This document shows, in pieces, positions 43,501-55,465 of a stretch of 64,000 nt of DNA. Numbering within the stretch: the first letter of the stretch is position 1; every line of letters starts with the position of its first letter. This DNA is from Actinomycetes bacterium (GTDB lineage: Bacteria; Actinomycetota; Thermoleophilia; Gaiellales; Gaiellaceae), in the NCBI GenBank assembly GCA_025358355.1, contig JANYJX010000012.1, positions 1 to 64,000 of the forward strand, given 5' to 3'. The notes under the pieces were generated by a model, which was given only the letters and a program-made list of their open reading frames with translations, had not been told where the DNA came from and made no database searches. The position numbers were made by a program, and so were the translations under genes.

Positions 43501-43506
43501 CCTCGA

Positions 43507-43938
43507 CTACATCGCGTCATCCGGCCCCGGATCGCCACCTTCAGCTCGGATACGTAGTCGTTCGAGGTATCGCTCCCAACCCTGTCGATGGAGCTCGGCG
43601 ACGGGAGGCACCACGAGCCGGGCGTGGGTAAGGCGAACCAGCGTGCCCACGCCGTCTGGTTCGAGCTCGACGATGACGGTGGTCGAGCCAGGTGGCAAGG
43701 GTGAGTCGTCACCCTCGAAGCCCCAGGTAAAGACGACCTTCTGCTCAGGGACGATCTCGACGAAATGCCCGGATGCGACCTGGGCACCGGGCATACGAAC
43801 GCGGAACGCGCCACCCGGTCTCGGATCGATCTCGCCATCGACCCCCTACCATGATGTCCAGCGCTCGATGTCGGCGAAGAACGAAAAGACGGTTGCAGGC
43901 GAAGCGGCGATCAGGCGGGTGACAACGACTTCGCTCAC
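43507..43938 (-). pseudogene. SRPBCC/AHSA1-like protein gene with in-frame TAG
   Basis: From the GTG at 43938 the frame reads SEVVVTRLIAASPATVFSFF, then ERWTSW-stop-GVDGEIDPRPGG, then MPGAQVASGHFVEIVPEQ and on to the C-terminus. Relatives usually have WWG here, so one TGG appears changed to TAG (43846-43848). The frame is otherwise intact. The remainder can also restart from the internal ATG (43794), but that lacks the N-terminal strand. The GTG overlaps the ArsR stop, so it was translationally coupled to the regulator. Confidence 0.8.
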
Positions 43939-44234
43939 CGCTTCTCGGCCTCCTCGGCAACTCGTGCGAGCCGGTCGAGCTCGTTCGCCCAGAACGCTTC
44001 GAGGAACTGCGCGAGCTGTCCGAGCTGCTCGTGATCGGCTCGGTAGAGCCGCCGCTTGCCGTCGCGCCGTACCTGTACGAAGCCGGCGTCTTTCAGCAAC
44101 GACAGGTGCTGCGAGACACCGGCGTAGCTGAGATCGAGCTTGTCGACAATCTCGCCGACGGGTAGCTCATCGCGCCACACGAGCTGGAGAATCTCCTGCC
44201 GGCGAGGCTCAGCGACGAGCTGCAACACGTCCAC
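43935..44234 (-). CDS. ArsR-family winged-helix repressor
   Basis: The 99-aa regulator begins DVLQLVAEPRRQEILQLVW and has the HTH ELPVGEIVDKLDLSYAGVSQHLSLLKDAGFVQVRRDGKRRLYRAD. No Cys-rich metal box is seen, so it is more like the SRPBCC-linked ArsR subgroup than a metal sensor. GTG start. It overlaps the SRPBCC gene and is divergent from two more SRPBCC genes. Confidence 0.92.
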   Translation of the reverse strand: MDVLQLVAEPRRQEILQLVWRDELPVGEIVDKLDLSYAGVSQHLSLLKDAGFVQVRRDGKRRLYRADHEQLGQLAQFLEAFWANELDRLARVAEEAEKR

Positions 44235-44240
44235 GGCTTC

Positions 44241-44275
44241 ATTTTAGCAGCGGACGAAATATCTGTTACGTTTCG
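44241..44275 (-). promoter_or_regulatory. ArsR promoter with possible operator dyad
   Basis: On the minus strand GTAACA, a 17-bp spacer and TAAAAT (44241-44246) precede the GTG by 6 nt. The dyad CGAAA...TTTCG (44255-44259 and 44271-44275) spans the -35 and spacer, where repressor binding would block transcription. Confidence 0.45.
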
Positions 44276-44302
44276 CTTCCCCCTGAAATGAAGGAGGAGG
44301 CC

Positions 44303-44718
44303 ATGACCGACGTAGTGTTTCGCTTCGACATCGACGCACCGCTCGAGACCGTGCTCCAAGCCCTGAAGACGAGGGACGGGATCAAGGGATTCTGGACGAG
44401 CAGCGCCAACGTCCCGGCCGAGGTTGGGAGAATGCTCGAACTCGGCTTTGCCGCCGCTCCCGCTCCGTTCGACCTCCGCCTCGAGCAGTCCGACGAGCGA
44501 ACCGTCGTCTGGCGTACCGAGACGTTCCCGCCGCACTGGATCGGCTCGACGATCCGCTGGGATGTCGAACCGCGAGCGGCCGGCTCCACTGTCGGCTTCT
44601 ACCATGCCGGCCTCAAAAACGCCGAAGACGCCGGCCACGCCGCCTACACCTGGGGCCAGATCATGGTCCGGCTTAAGGAGTACGCTGAAACCGGCGTCGC
44701 GAACCCGGTCTTCACCTA

Positions 44719-44719
<1 letters not shown>
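44303..44719 (+). CDS. SRPBCC/AHSA1 domain protein
   Basis: The 138-aa START/Bet v1-like protein has [31 protein letters not shown] and [21 protein letters not shown], typical of AHSA1-like proteins. The ATG giving MTDVVFRF has a strong GGAGGAGG 3-10 nt upstream and is preferred over the earlier ATG. It would bind a hydrophobic ligand in the cytoplasm. It overlaps the next SRPBCC gene by one base. Confidence 0.85.
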
Positions 44720-47805
<3,086 letters not shown>

Positions 47806-47811
47806 AGGCCG

Positions 47812-47817
47812 ATGGTA
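47812..47817 (-). promoter_or_regulatory. -10 box of a probable leaderless promoter (HAD gene)
   Basis: TACCAT on the minus strand ends 6 nt before the ATG at 47805, in the 25-bp truA-HAD gap. Confidence 0.45.
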
Positions 47818-47830
47818 GCCAGCTGGTCGC

Positions 47831-48547
47831 TCAGTATTCGACGTGCTCGAGCGAGAGGCCAAACGGTGGGGCCGTCATCCCCGCATCCGACCGCGCGGCA
47901 CCATCGAGCAGCTCCGCCAACCCGTCGTCACCGCGCTCGAGCATCGTCCCGACAAGCGTGCGAACCATGTGTCGAAGAAACGAGTCGGCCGTGACCGTGA
48001 AATGCAGGTGATCGCCGCGGCGCTCCCACTGCGCGGACGATACCCGCCGGGCGAAGACGTGGTGCTCCGTCTCGGTAGGAGTAAACGCCCGAAAGTCGTG
48101 CTCGCCGACCACGAGCGCCGCCGCCGCGACGAGCCGATCGAGATCCAGCGACCACGGCCACCACAGCGCCCGCCGAGCTTCGAGCGCCGACCGCTCACGA
48201 CGGTTCAGGACGACGTAGCGGTACGAACGAGATCGGGCCGAGTAGCGCGCGTGGAAGTCGTCTGGCGCCGACGCCGCCGAGAGCACCGCGATGTCGGCAG
48301 GCAGCACCGTGTTAAGCGCCTCCGCCATGCGCTCCAAGGGCGGCCCACCTTCGACCGTGACGGAGCAGACCTGTCCCGAGGCATGCACGCCGGTATCTGT
48401 CCTCCCGGCCGCTGCAAGCTTGCTCCAGCGCGGAAACAGCGCATCGCACGCCTCGCCAACGGCGCCTTCGATCGTGCGCAGCCCCGGCTGGCGCGCCCAC
48501 CCCTTGAAGCCGGTCCCGTCGTACTCGATGTTCAGCCGCAGCCTCAC
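47831..48547 (-). CDS. truA: tRNA pseudouridine38-40 synthase
   Basis: The 238-aa enzyme isomerises uridines in the tRNA anticodon stem-loop. RLRLNIEYDGTGFKGWARQP is followed by the catalytic Asp in AAAGRTDTGVHASGQVCS, and SFLRHMVRTLVGTMLERG is near the C-terminus. It is the classical last gene after rplQ, but here it follows a terminator-like hairpin and has its own -10 box. Confidence 0.96.
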   Translation of the reverse strand: MRLRLNIEYDGTGFKGWARQPGLRTIEGAVGEACDALFPRWSKLAAAGRTDTGVHASGQVCSVTVEGGPPLERMAEALNTVLPADIAVLSAASAPDDFHARYSARSRSYRYVVLNRRERSALEARRALWWPWSLDLDRLVAAAALVVGEHDFRAFTPTETEHHVFARRVSSAQWERRGDHLHFTVTADSFLRHMVRTLVGTMLERGDDGLAELLDGAARSDAGMTAPPFGLSLEHVEY

Positions 48548-48553
48548 GAGGTA

Positions 48554-48559
48554 ACCCTA
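48554..48559 (-). promoter_or_regulatory. -10 box of a probable leaderless promoter (truA)
   Basis: TAGGGT on the minus strand lies 6 nt before the truA GTG, just downstream of the hairpin that follows rplQ. Confidence 0.45.
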
Positions 48560-48567
48560 GAACGAGA

Positions 48568-48587
48568 AAGGCGCCTCTCGGCGCCCT
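48568..48587 (-). terminator. Hairpin terminator after rplQ
   Basis: AGGGCGCC-gaga-GGCGCCTT forms an 8-bp stem including one G-U pair, followed by TCTC on the minus strand. It would end the ribosomal supercluster transcript before truA. The T-tract is short. Confidence 0.5.
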
Positions 48588-48595
48588 CCTGCAAC

Positions 48596-48976
48596 CTATC
48601 CCGCGACGGGTGCGGCCGGATCGTGGTCGACCAGCTCGAGGTAGACCATATCGGCGGCGTCACCGAGCCTCGGGCCGAGCTTGATGATCCGAGTGTAGCC
48701 ACCGGGGCGATCGGCGAACCGCGGCGCGACCTCGGCGAACAGGTGATGCACGACATCGTTCGTCCGTAGAGCCGCGAGCGCCTGCCGACGCGCGTGCAGG
48801 TCGCCTCGCTTGCCGAGAGTGATCAGCTTCTCGGCGTACGGCTTGACCGCCTTGGCCTTAGCCTCGGTCGTCCGAATCCGCCCGTGCGTGAACAGCGCAC
48901 CCGCAAGGTTCGAGTAGAGCGCCTTGCGGTGCGCCGAATCGCGGCCAAGCTTCTTTCCGGATTTCCCGTGCCTCAC
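48596..48976 (-). CDS. rplQ: 50S ribosomal protein L17
   Basis: The 126-aa protein begins [28 protein letters not shown] with [18 protein letters not shown], as in L17. The C-terminus is slightly extended ([10 protein letters not shown]). GTG start 7 bp after rpoA. It is last in the ribosomal supercluster. Confidence 0.97.
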   Translation of the reverse strand: MRHGKSGKKLGRDSAHRKALYSNLAGALFTHGRIRTTEAKAKAVKPYAEKLITLGKRGDLHARRQALAALRTNDVVHHLFAEVAPRFADRPGGYTRIIKLGPRLGDAADMVYLELVDHDPAAPVAG

Positions 48977-48983
48977 AATGTCC

Positions 48984-49958
48984 TCACTGGGGCAGATCCT
49001 CGCCCTTGAGCGTGAGACCGTGCGCAGCGAGCGTCTCGCGAACCTCTTCGACCGACTTGCGACCGAAGTTCGGAATCGCGGCGAGCTCGGCCTCGGACTT
49101 CGAGGTGAGGTCACCGATCGTCTCGATGCCGACGCGCTTGAGGCAGTTGTATGAGCGGACGCCGAGCTCGAGCTCCTCGATCGGGAAGTTCTCCATCCCA
49201 TGCGAGACCGTCGACTCGGACGCCATCTCGGCAGTCATTTCGCCGTAACCCGGGATCGAATCGAGATCGGTGAAGATCGCGAGCTGGCTGATCAGGATGC
49301 GCGCGGCCTCGGAGATCGCGTCCTTCGGATCGATCGAGCCGTCCGTCGTGACGTCAAGACGGAGCTTGTCGAAGTCGGTGCGCTGACCGACGCGCGCCGA
49401 TTCGACCTCATACGCGACGCGACGTACCGGCGAGAAGATCGAGTCGATCGGAATCACACCGATCGAAGTCTCCGGGCCACGGTTCAACTCGGCGGGCGTG
49501 TAACCGCGCCCGCGGCCGATCGTCAGCGAGATCTCGAGCTTGCCCTTGTCGGCGAGGTGCGCGATCTCGAGCTCCGGGTTCAGGATCTCGAGGTCGGCTG
49601 GCGCCTCGATGTCGGCGGCAGTGACGACGCCGGGACCCTTCTTCGCGATGTGTACCTCGATCTCGGGCGACTCGCCATGCAGCCGGCAGATCAGGTTCTT
49701 CAGGTTCAGGATGATGTCGGTGACGTCCTCCCGAACACCCGGGAGCGTCGTGAACTCGTGCGCAACGCCTTCGATCTTGACGGCGGTGACTGCCGCACCC
49801 TCGAGGGAGGAGAGCAGCACGCGGCGCAGCGAGTTGCCGAACGTATAGCCGAAGCCGCGGTCGAGCGGCTCGATCTCGAACACACCACGATGCTCATCGC
49901 TCTCTTCGGCGACGATCCGCGGCACTTGGAAGTCCATCAAGCTGGAACGGGTAGACAA
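48984..49958 (-). CDS. rpoA: RNA polymerase alpha subunit
   Basis: The 324-aa subunit dimerises to nucleate RNA polymerase. The N-terminal domain has [30 protein letters not shown], and the CTD (about 245-315) has [36 protein letters not shown]. The TTG start is chosen because AAAGGA lies 6 nt ahead, whereas the downstream ATG (FQVPRIV) lacks one. Confidence 0.98.
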   Translation of the reverse strand: MSTRSSLMDFQVPRIVAEESDEHRGVFEIEPLDRGFGYTFGNSLRRVLLSSLEGAAVTAVKIEGVAHEFTTLPGVREDVTDIILNLKNLICRLHGESPEIEVHIAKKGPGVVTAADIEAPADLEILNPELEIAHLADKGKLEISLTIGRGRGYTPAELNRGPETSIGVIPIDSIFSPVRRVAYEVESARVGQRTDFDKLRLDVTTDGSIDPKDAISEAARILISQLAIFTDLDSIPGYGEMTAEMASESTVSHGMENFPIEELELGVRSYNCLKRVGIETIGDLTSKSEAELAAIPNFGRKSVEEVRETLAAHGLTLKGEDLPQ

Positions 49959-50022
49959 TGCGATCCTTTCTCGATCTTCAGAAGCTGAGCCGAAGCTCGC
50001 CTTTACTTACTGTGGAGCCCGA

Positions 50023-50643
50023 CTACTTGCTGTAGAGCTCGACGATGAGTGATTCCTGCACGGGTGTGTCGATCTCGGCCCGCTCCGGCCACTTCAGCAC
50101 GGTGCCGGAGAGGCCCTCGTGGTCGGCCTGGAGCCACGGCGCGACGGAGGCGGTGAGGTCGGTGGCGTCGCGAACAAGCGACTCGACGGGGCTACCCGCA
50201 CGAAGCGCGACCACGAAGCCGGGGCGCACACCGAAGCTCGGGATGTTGACCCGGCGGCCGTTGACGTTGAAGTGGCCGTGGCGAACAAGCTGACGCGCCT
50301 GGGCGCGCGAGCCTGCGAAACCGAGCCGGTACACGACATTGTCGAGCCGCGTCTCGAGGAGACGCAGCAGGTTCTCGCCGGTCGAGCCGACGCCCCGTGA
50401 GGCCCGTTCGAACGTGGTGCGGAACTGCTTCTCGAGCAGACCGTACGTGCGACGCGCCTTCTGCTTCTCGCGCAGCTGGAGTAGGTACTCGCTCTGCTTG
50501 ATCCGGCCGCGGCCGTGCTCGCCGGGCGGATACGCACGCCGCTCGATCGCGCACTTCTCGGTCAGGCAGCGCTCGCCCTTGAGAAAGAGCTTGACGCCCT
50601 CCCGGCGGCACATGCGGCACTTAGGGCCGAGGTCACGAGCCAT
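50023..50643 (-). CDS. rpsD: 30S ribosomal protein S4
   Basis: The 206-aa protein is an early-assembly 16S rRNA-binding protein of the zinc-binding (C+) type: [11 protein letters not shown] with [12 protein letters not shown]. The S4 RNA-binding domain reads [34 protein letters not shown]. Its last codons are followed by a degenerate repeat of themselves (CTCTACAGCAAGTAG then CTCCACAGTAAGTAA). Confidence 0.98.
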   Translation of the reverse strand: MARDLGPKCRMCRREGVKLFLKGERCLTEKCAIERRAYPPGEHGRGRIKQSEYLLQLREKQKARRTYGLLEKQFRTTFERASRGVGSTGENLLRLLETRLDNVVYRLGFAGSRAQARQLVRHGHFNVNGRRVNIPSFGVRPGFVVALRAGSPVESLVRDATDLTASVAPWLQADHEGLSGTVLKWPERAEIDTPVQESLIVELYSK

Positions 50644-51050
50644 TAGACGCGCCTCCGCTTCTTCTGCCGTACACCGTTGTGCGCCTGCGGGCTTACGTCG
50701 CGCACACCGAGGATCTCGAGCCCGGCGGCCTGGAGCGAGCGGATCGCCGTCTCGCGGCCGGAGCCCGGGCCTTTCACGAACACTTCGACCTTCTGCAAGC
50801 CGTGCTCCATTCCTTTGCGCGCGCAGTTGTCGGCGGTCACCTGGGCGGCGAACGGGGTCGACTTGCGCGAGCCCTTGAACCCGGCCGAGCCGGCGGACTC
50901 CCACGCGATCACGTTGCCGTCCGTATCGGTGAGCGACACGATCGTGTTGTTGAACGATGTCTTGATGTGCGCCTGGCCGATCGCGACGTTCTTGCGCACG
51001 CGCCGGCGGGTGCGACCTCGAGTGGCCGCGGCTTTGCGAGGAGGTGCCAT
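50643..51050 (-). CDS. rpsK: 30S ribosomal protein S11
   Basis: The 135-aa protein has [39 protein letters not shown], and [22 protein letters not shown], all diagnostic. Stop shares one base with the rpsD ATG. Confidence 0.98.
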   Translation of the reverse strand: MAPPRKAAATRGRTRRRVRKNVAIGQAHIKTSFNNTIVSLTDTDGNVIAWESAGSAGFKGSRKSTPFAAQVTADNCARKGMEHGLQKVEVFVKGPGSGRETAIRSLQAAGLEILGVRDVSPQAHNGVRQKKRRRV

Positions 51051-51422
51051 CTACTTGCCTTTCTTCCCGCGGCCGACAGTCTTCTTCGGGCCCTTGCGCG
51101 TCCGGGCGTTCGTCTTCGTCCTTTGACCGTTCACCGGCAGGCCGCGCCTATGTCGCAGGCCTCGATAGCAACCGATCTCGGAGAGGCGCTTGATCGCCTG
51201 CGAGCGCTCCCGGCGCAGATCGCCTTCGACCTCGAGCGTGTCGATCATCGTCCGGAGCTTCGTTACTTCCTCGTCGGTGAGGTCGCGAATCTTCTCGTTC
51301 GGATCGAGGCCGAGGTTCTTGCAGATCTTCTGTGCGGTCGACTGGCCGATCCCGTAGATGTACGTGAGACCGATTTCGAGCCGCTTCTGATTCGGGAGAT
51401 TGACGCCCGCGATACGTGCCAT
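51051..51422 (-). CDS. rpsM: 30S ribosomal protein S13
   Basis: The 123-aa protein begins [32 protein letters not shown] and has [31 protein letters not shown]. It is adjacent to rpsK without a gap. Confidence 0.98.
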   Translation of the reverse strand: MARIAGVNLPNQKRLEIGLTYIYGIGQSTAQKICKNLGLDPNEKIRDLTDEEVTKLRTMIDTLEVEGDLRRERSQAIKRLSEIGCYRGLRHRRGLPVNGQRTKTNARTRKGPKKTVGRGKKGK

Positions 51423-51429
51423 CTAGTGC

Positions 51430-51543
51430 TTATCCCTGCCTTTGCTTGTGCCGAGGGTTGGTACAGATGACCATCGTGCGACCGTGCCGTTTGATCACGC
51501 GGCACCGCTCACACATCGGCTTGACTGAAGGGCGAACTTTCAT
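51430..51543 (-). CDS. rpmJ: 50S ribosomal protein L36
   Basis: Below the track's size limit. The 37-aa frame begins [20 protein letters not shown] and continues [17 protein letters not shown]. The C-x2-C, C and H zinc ligands of L36 are all present. It lies between infA and rpsM, the expected place. Confidence 0.97.
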   Translation of the reverse strand: MKVRPSVKPMCERCRVIKRHGRTMVICTNPRHKQRQG

Positions 51544-51555
51544 CGATTCCCTTTA

Positions 51556-51591
51556 TGTTCGGGCTAATTGAGGTGTTCGGGCTACTTGAGG
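51556..51591 (-). repeat. 18-bp tandem duplication at the end of infA
   Basis: On the plus strand TGTTCGGGCTAATTGAGG is followed directly by TGTTCGGGCTACTTGAGG, differing at one base. The second copy contains the last codons and stop of infA on the minus strand. It may be a simple duplication of the gene end. Confidence 0.7.
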
Positions 51592-51803
51592 CGGAACGTG
51601 ATGCGGCCGCGCGTCAGGTCGTAAGGAGAGAGCTCGACTTTGACTCGATCGCCGGGGAGGATGCGAATGTAGTGCTTGCGCATTTTCCCGGAGATGGTCG
51701 CGAGGACGTCGTGCCCGCCGTCAACCTGCACGCGGAACATGGTGCTCGGTAGCGCCTCGACGACCTCGCCTTCGACCTCGATCTTCTCTTCCTTGACGGC
51801 CAA
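51582..51803 (-). CDS. infA: Translation initiation factor IF-1
   Basis: The 73-aa OB-fold protein reads [18 protein letters not shown] and [37 protein letters not shown]. The TTG giving AVKEEKI has GAGGGA just upstream and gives the normal family length, whereas the track start adds five residues. It precedes rpmJ on the minus strand. Confidence 0.96.
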   Translation of the reverse strand: MAVKEEKIEVEGEVVEALPSTMFRVQVDGGHDVLATISGKMRKHYIRILPGDRVKVELSPYDLTRGRITFRLK

Positions 51804-51909
51804 CTTTCCCTCGCGCAACTCCTACGGTGATCGCATGGACAGAGGTGAAAACGCGTGCGACTTCGGCAAAACAGCCCGTGGCAGCCAAAACAGCCGCTCC
51901 GCGGGGTGC

Positions 51910-52695
51910 TCATCGTAGCAAACCGTGTTCGATTTCCTTGGGCAAGCCGACTCTCGGTGTCAGGATGCGCGGACCAGACTCGGTGACCGCCACCGTGTGT
52001 TCAAAATGGACGGCGGTCGAGCCATCGTCGGTGAAGATCGTCCAGCCGTCGTCTGCGATGTGAACCTCCGGCTTGCCGGCCGCAATCATCGGCTCGATCG
52101 CGATTGTCATCCCTTCCGAAAGTCGCGGGCCGCGACCAGGCATACCGAAGTTCGGGACGTGCGGATCCTCGTGGTAGTGGCGACCGACGCCGTGGCCGAC
52201 GAGGCTGCGCACGACTGAGAATCCCGCCGCTTCGACGATGAGCTGCACCGCGTTGGACACATCACCGACGCGGTTCCCGACGTGCGCCTTCCCGATGCCG
52301 GCGGCGAGCGCCTGGCGTCCCACCTCGAGCAGCCGCTCGACCTTGCTGTCGACGGCTCCCACGGCGAAGGTGAACGCGCTGTCCGCAATGAAGCCGTCGA
52401 GCGTGACTCCGACGTCGATCGTGATCACATCGCCGTCCTCGACCAGGTGACTGCCAGGGATGCCGTGGACAACGACATCATTCGGCGAGATGCAGATCTC
52501 GGACGGATAGCCGTTGTAGCCCTTCGAGGTCGAGACCGCGCCTTGCGAGCGAATGAACTCACCGGCGATCGAGTCGAGCTCGCCCGTTGTGATCCCTGGC
52601 CGCAGGTGGTCGGCGACGTGCGCGATCGTCGCCGCGGAGATCGCACCGGCGCGCGCCATGGTTTCGATCTCGGCGGGGGTCTTGCGGATGATCAC
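51910..52695 (-). CDS. map: Methionine aminopeptidase, type I
   Basis: The 261-aa metalloprotease removes initiator Met. Metal ligands are seen in ITIDVGVTLDGFIADSAFTF (two Asp), GHGVGRHYHEDPHVPNFG (His), IAIEPMI (Glu) and HFEHTVAVTESG (Glu). It overlaps adk (ATGA). infA follows after a gap of about 105 bp that holds no recognised gene. Confidence 0.96.
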   Translation of the reverse strand: MIIRKTPAEIETMARAGAISAATIAHVADHLRPGITTGELDSIAGEFIRSQGAVSTSKGYNGYPSEICISPNDVVVHGIPGSHLVEDGDVITIDVGVTLDGFIADSAFTFAVGAVDSKVERLLEVGRQALAAGIGKAHVGNRVGDVSNAVQLIVEAAGFSVVRSLVGHGVGRHYHEDPHVPNFGMPGRGPRLSEGMTIAIEPMIAAGKPEVHIADDGWTIFTDDGSTAVHFEHTVAVTESGPRILTPRVGLPKEIEHGLLR

Positions 52696-53255
52696 GGTTT
52701 CAACGCCTTGAGAATCTGGTCGGACACATCGTCAACGGAAAGTTCCGCGCAGAGCGGGATGAGAATCCCGGCGGCGCGATAGCGGCCGACGACGGGCTCG
52801 GTCTGCTCGTGGTAGATCGCGAGCCGACGCGCGAGGATGTCGGGCGTGTCGTCGGAGCGCCCCTCGGCCGCCGCCCTGCCGCGCATCCGCTCGGCGGCGA
52901 GCTCGTCGGAGACATCGAAGAAGAGCACCTGGTCGATACCGCGCCCGATGCTGGCAAGCATCTCGTCGAGCGCCTCGGCCTGCTCGAGGGTCCTCGGGAA
53001 GCCGTCGAGCACGAAGCCGCGCAGCGCGTCTTCCTCTCCCAGCCGGTCGCGGATCAGCGCGATCGTCAGTTCGTCGGGAACGAGCTCGCCCGATGCGAGG
53101 ATCGGCGCAACCTCATTGCCGAGCGGGGTGCGAGCGACGATCGCAGCGCGGAACATGTCACCGGTCGACACGTGCGGAATGCCGTGCACGTCCGAGATGC
53201 GCTTGGCCTGCGTGCCTTTACCTGACCCTTGAGGCCCGAGGACGAGGAGATTCAC
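52692..53255 (-). CDS. adk: Adenylate kinase
   Basis: The 187-aa enzyme interconverts AMP, ADP and ATP. P-loop LLVLGPQGSGKGTQAKRI, AMP-binding HVSTGDMFRAA and VLDGFPRTLEQAEAL, and a short lid (RGRAAAEGRSDDTPDILARRL) without zinc Cys are seen. GTG start, following secY by 37 bp. Confidence 0.97.
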   Translation of the reverse strand: MNLLVLGPQGSGKGTQAKRISDVHGIPHVSTGDMFRAAIVARTPLGNEVAPILASGELVPDELTIALIRDRLGEEDALRGFVLDGFPRTLEQAEALDEMLASIGRGIDQVLFFDVSDELAAERMRGRAAAEGRSDDTPDILARRLAIYHEQTEPVVGRYRAAGILIPLCAELSVDDVSDQILKALKP

Positions 53256-53273
53256 GAGGAGGCCCGCTTGTGC

Positions 53274-53300
53274 TGAAGTAGCCGACCGCCGGCTACTTCA
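53274..53300 (-). repeat. 10-bp inverted repeat at the secY stop codon
   Basis: TGAAGTAGCC and GGCTACTTCA flank a 7-nt loop. The left arm on the minus strand contains the secY TAG. There is no T-run after it. It could protect or pause the secY-adk message. Confidence 0.6.
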
Positions 53301-54567
53301 GGAAGCCTTCGTAGTTGCGCATCATCATCTGCGACTCCATCTGACGCATGGTGTCGAGCGCAACACCGACGGCGATCAGCACCGACGTGCCGCCGAGCGC
53401 GCGCCCTGTCGCCTGCGAGAAGCCGCCGTACGTGATGAAGAGGCTCGGCAACACCGCAACCGCCGCGAGGAACAGCGCCCCGGGGAACGTCAGGCGGCTC
53501 AGGACGCGGTCGAGGTACTGCGCCGTCGGCGGGCCCGGCCGGATACCCGGGATGTAGCCGCCGTACTTGCGAAGGTTGTCGGCTTGGTCGACCGGGTTGA
53601 ACTGGACCGCCGTGTAGAAGTACGTGAAGACGATGATCATGATCGCCTCGACCAGCAGGTAGGTGAGGCTGTTCGGCTGGAAGTGGTTGTTCACAAAGTT
53701 CTTCGAGGCCGGGAGGTACAGGGCGATCGTCTGCGGGAACGCGAGCACGGCGGCGGCGAAGATCACCGGGATGACACCGGCCATGTTGACGCGGAGCGGC
53801 AGGTAGGTCGCACCGCCCGAGGTCATGCGCCGCCCGACCATTCGCTTCGCGTATTGGATGGGGATCCGGCGCTGCCCTTCCTGCACGAAGACGACCGCCG
53901 CGACGACGGCGAGCGCGATCAGTGGGAAGAAGATCCGCTCGGTCGGGCCGCCGTTGTACCAGGCGCTGATCCCTACTGGAGCACTCGTCAGAATTGAGGC
54001 GAAGATCAGGATCGAGATGCCGTTGCCGACGCCGCGCTTCGTGATTTGCTCACCGATCCACATCAGCAGCGTCGTCCCAGCTGTGAGTGTCACGACAAGC
54101 AGCACGAGCCGGCCCGCGCTCGCCTGCAACAACGGCTGACCATCCGTGCCTTTCTGACTATGGAACAAGATCGAATAGCCGAGCGCCTGCGCAGCCGCGA
54201 GCGCAACCGTCAGGTAGCGCGTGTACTGGTTGATCTTGGCGTACCCGGCCTCGCCTTCCTTCTGCAGCTCGCCGAGCTTCGGGATGACGACGGTCAGGAG
54301 CTGCAGGATGATCGACGCCGTGACGTACGGCATGATCCCGAGCGCAAACAGCGAGAAGCGCGAGAGCGCTCCGCCGGAGAAGAGGTTGAGGATGCCCAGG
54401 AGGCTGCTACCACCCGACCCGTGAAAGAAGCCGCTGATCGCCGTCGAGTTAATACCCGGCGAGGGCAGCCACGAACCGAGGCGGTACGCACCGAGCGCGA
54501 GCCCGGTGAAGAGCACGCGGCGCCGTAGCTCGGGGACGCGCCAGGCGTTCGCGAGCCACGACAGCAT
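53293..54567 (-). CDS. secY: Preprotein translocase subunit SecY
   Basis: The 424-aa protein forms the channel of the Sec translocon. About ten membrane helices are present. The plug region SLLGILNLFSGGALSRFSLFALGIMPYVTASIILQLL and RKYGGYIPGIRPG with the C-terminal MRNYEGFLK are diagnostic. It is placed after rplO in the spc order. Confidence 0.98.
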   Translation of the reverse strand: MLSWLANAWRVPELRRRVLFTGLALGAYRLGSWLPSPGINSTAISGFFHGSGGSSLLGILNLFSGGALSRFSLFALGIMPYVTASIILQLLTVVIPKLGELQKEGEAGYAKINQYTRYLTVALAAAQALGYSILFHSQKGTDGQPLLQASAGRLVLLVVTLTAGTTLLMWIGEQITKRGVGNGISILIFASILTSAPVGISAWYNGGPTERIFFPLIALAVVAAVVFVQEGQRRIPIQYAKRMVGRRMTSGGATYLPLRVNMAGVIPVIFAAAVLAFPQTIALYLPASKNFVNNHFQPNSLTYLLVEAIMIIVFTYFYTAVQFNPVDQADNLRKYGGYIPGIRPGPPTAQYLDRVLSRLTFPGALFLAAVAVLPSLFITYGGFSQATGRALGGTSVLIAVGVALDTMRQMESQMMMRNYEGFLK

Positions 54568-54569
54568 GA

Positions 54570-55211
54570 TTACTCTGCCGCCTCCGTTGTCTCCTCCGCC
54601 ACGGGCTCGTCAGCCGCGGGCGCTTCGTCGACGACTGCTGCGTCAGCAGCCGTCTCCGGCTCGTCGTCGGGCTCGGCCTTGGCGACCGGCTTCGCCTTGT
54701 GTTTCTTCGCCTTCTTCACGACCGGCTCGCCGCGCAGCCAGGTGATCGAGCCGCCGGCCGCTTCGATTTTCTCGCGCGCTGTCTTCGAGAAGCCGTGCGC
54801 GGTGACCGAGAGCTTTTTCGTCAGCTCGCCCGAGGCGAGAATCTTGATGTCGATCTTGGTGTTCTTCAGCAGGCCGACCGCGACGAGCGCATCGGGCGTC
54901 ACCTCAGAGCCAGCTTCGAAACGGGCCTCGAGGTCGCGCAGGTTGACAGGCTGGGTGTAGGTGCGGAACGGGCCGATCGGCATCGCGTCGGCGGACGTGT
55001 TGCCGCGGAGCTTCGGCAGCCGCATGTCGATCGGCATCTGACCGCCCTCGAAACCGGCCGGCATCTTGTGCGAGCCTGCGCGTGACTTCTGGCCTTTCAG
55101 GCCACGGCCTGAGTAGCGGCCCTTGCCGGAGCCCATGCCGCGCCCAACCCGCTTGCGCGCCTTCTGCGGCTGCGCGGGCTTCAGGTTGGAGAGATTCAGC
55201 TCGTCGCTCAT
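54570..55211 (-). CDS. rplO: 50S ribosomal protein L15 with acidic C-terminal tail
   Basis: The 213-aa protein has an L15 core: NLSNLKPAQPQKARKRVGRGMGSGKGRYSGRGLKGQKSRAG. The usual length is about 145-150. The last 60 or so residues are a Lys-rich then Ala/Glu/Asp-rich tail. ATG overlaps the rpmD stop by four bases. Confidence 0.95.
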   Translation of the reverse strand: MSDELNLSNLKPAQPQKARKRVGRGMGSGKGRYSGRGLKGQKSRAGSHKMPAGFEGGQMPIDMRLPKLRGNTSADAMPIGPFRTYTQPVNLRDLEARFEAGSEVTPDALVAVGLLKNTKIDIKILASGELTKKLSVTAHGFSKTAREKIEAAGGSITWLRGEPVVKKAKKHKAKPVAKAEPDDEPETAADAAVVDEAPAADEPVAEETTEAAE

Positions 55212-55465
55212 GCGCTGCTCTTCTCCGCTTCGGCGCCGGCCAAGCCGGCACCTGCGCTCTTGCGCGGCTCCGTCGAGCCTACGCCGCGAGGCCCTTCGAC
55301 ACGTACGAGGTGCTTCACGTGCCGGAGCATGCCGGCAAGTGACGGCGAGTCGGTGTGCTCGACGGTGCGGCCGATCTTGCCGAGGCCGAGCGCGCGCAAC
55401 GTCCCTTCGTGCGCTTTGCTCTGGCCGACGGTGCCGCGAACCTGCGTGATAGTGACCTTGCTCAC
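55208..55465 (-). CDS. rpmD: 50S ribosomal protein L30
   Basis: The 85-aa protein has [37 protein letters not shown], the L30 fold, plus about 25 extra residues rich in Ala, Gly and Lys at the C-terminus. It overlaps both rplO and rpsE by four bases. Confidence 0.96.
   Translation of the reverse strand: MSKVTITQVRGTVGQSKAHEGTLRALGLGKIGRTVEHTDSPSLAGMLRHVKHLVRVEGPRGVGSTEPRKSAGAGLAGAEAEKSSA

Noticed and set aside
34136-43848. General TAG recoding (for example pyrrolysine)
   Set aside because: Many genes end with TAG normally, and the two in-frame TAGs replace different expected residues.
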